From contig LNDT01000040.1 of the NCBI GenBank assembly GCA_001464715.1, positions 1 through 50,508 on the forward strand: a stretch of DNA of 50,508 nucleotides, read 5' to 3'. This document shows positions 50,507 to 50,508 of the stretch, piece after piece. The position numbers were made by a program, and so were the translations under genes. Numbering within the stretch: position 1 is the first letter of the stretch; every line of letters starts with the position of its first letter. The notes under the pieces were generated by a model. That model searched no databases. It worked only from the letters and a program-made list of their open reading frames with translations, and was not told the DNA's origin. This stretch comes from Bdellovibrionales bacterium Ga0074137. Its GTDB lineage: Bacteria; Bdellovibrionota; Bdellovibrionia; Bdellovibrionales; JAMPXM01.

Positions 50507-50508
50507 TC

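Overview
The window looks like a chromosomal segment of a Gram-negative predatory-type bacterium, most probably from the Bdellovibrionota (Bdellovibrio-like). This assignment is inference. It rests on an LpxD gene for lipid A synthesis, an outer-membrane barrel protein, a lipoprotein, many short secreted proteins of unknown function, an ETF-ubiquinone oxidoreductase, a mitochondrial-type EF-G, and a lean layout with overlapping genes. I see no rRNA or tRNA gene, CRISPR array, phage or plasmid origin.

Layout. 1-2.3 kb: small secreted and membrane proteins of unknown function. 2.4-3.5 kb: ribosomal proteins S18 (minus strand), L28 and L24. 3.6-8.3 kb: a secreted protein, a nitrilase-family amidase, a small anchored protein, ETF-QO and an RlmL-like 23S rRNA methyltransferase. 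8.3-10.6 kb: a long inverted repeat, a SirB-like membrane protein, cytidine deaminase and LpxD. 10.7-14.4 kb: a tight operon of a lysine/alanine-rich protein, IF-1 and Tex. 14.6-21.9 kb: two HAD-like proteins, topoisomerase I and a Prc-type protease. 22-25 kb: E1 alpha and beta of a 2-oxo acid dehydrogenase plus a methyltransferase. 25-27.6 kb: a secreted protein, PyrE, a tail-anchored protein, CutA and a repeat-rich spacer. 27.6-36.3 kb: EF-G, RecQ, Aat, an FKBP-type isomerase, a PilZ protein, ThiL, PdxH, a HIT protein and a one-pass membrane protein. 36.4-42.1 kb: a ZIP metal transporter facing a four-gene operon of three flavoproteins (NDH-2-like, photolyase-like, renalase-like) led by an outer-membrane barrel. 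42.2-47.3 kb: a Spy/CpxP-like lipoprotein, an APC permease, a secreted DUF4347/caspase-like protein, a HAD phosphatase, a VIT1/CCC1 transporter and methionine aminopeptidase. 47.3-50.5 kb: a decaying accessory zone.

The clearest event is at the right side. A complete IS256-family element (47877-49349, imperfect terminal inverted repeats, perfect 8-bp target duplication) has split a membrane-protein gene. Removing the element and one copy of the duplication restores one open frame of about 350 codons. Further right are remnants of a DUF1003 gene and of IS3-type transposase genes.

Other points of interest are: three long inverted repeats, two of which touch stop codons; two genes that look leaderless (recQ and a HAD phosphatase); a PilZ gene whose best ribosome binding site points to an AUC start; a photolyase-like protein lacking the usual FeS-cluster cysteines; a caspase-like secreted protein; and a histone-H1-like protein cotranscribed with IF-1 and Tex. 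Most of the window is ordinary housekeeping sequence. I found no convincing new multi-gene defence or mobile system; the flavoprotein/outer-membrane operon and the H1-like/IF-1/Tex operon are the best candidates for less-described biology.
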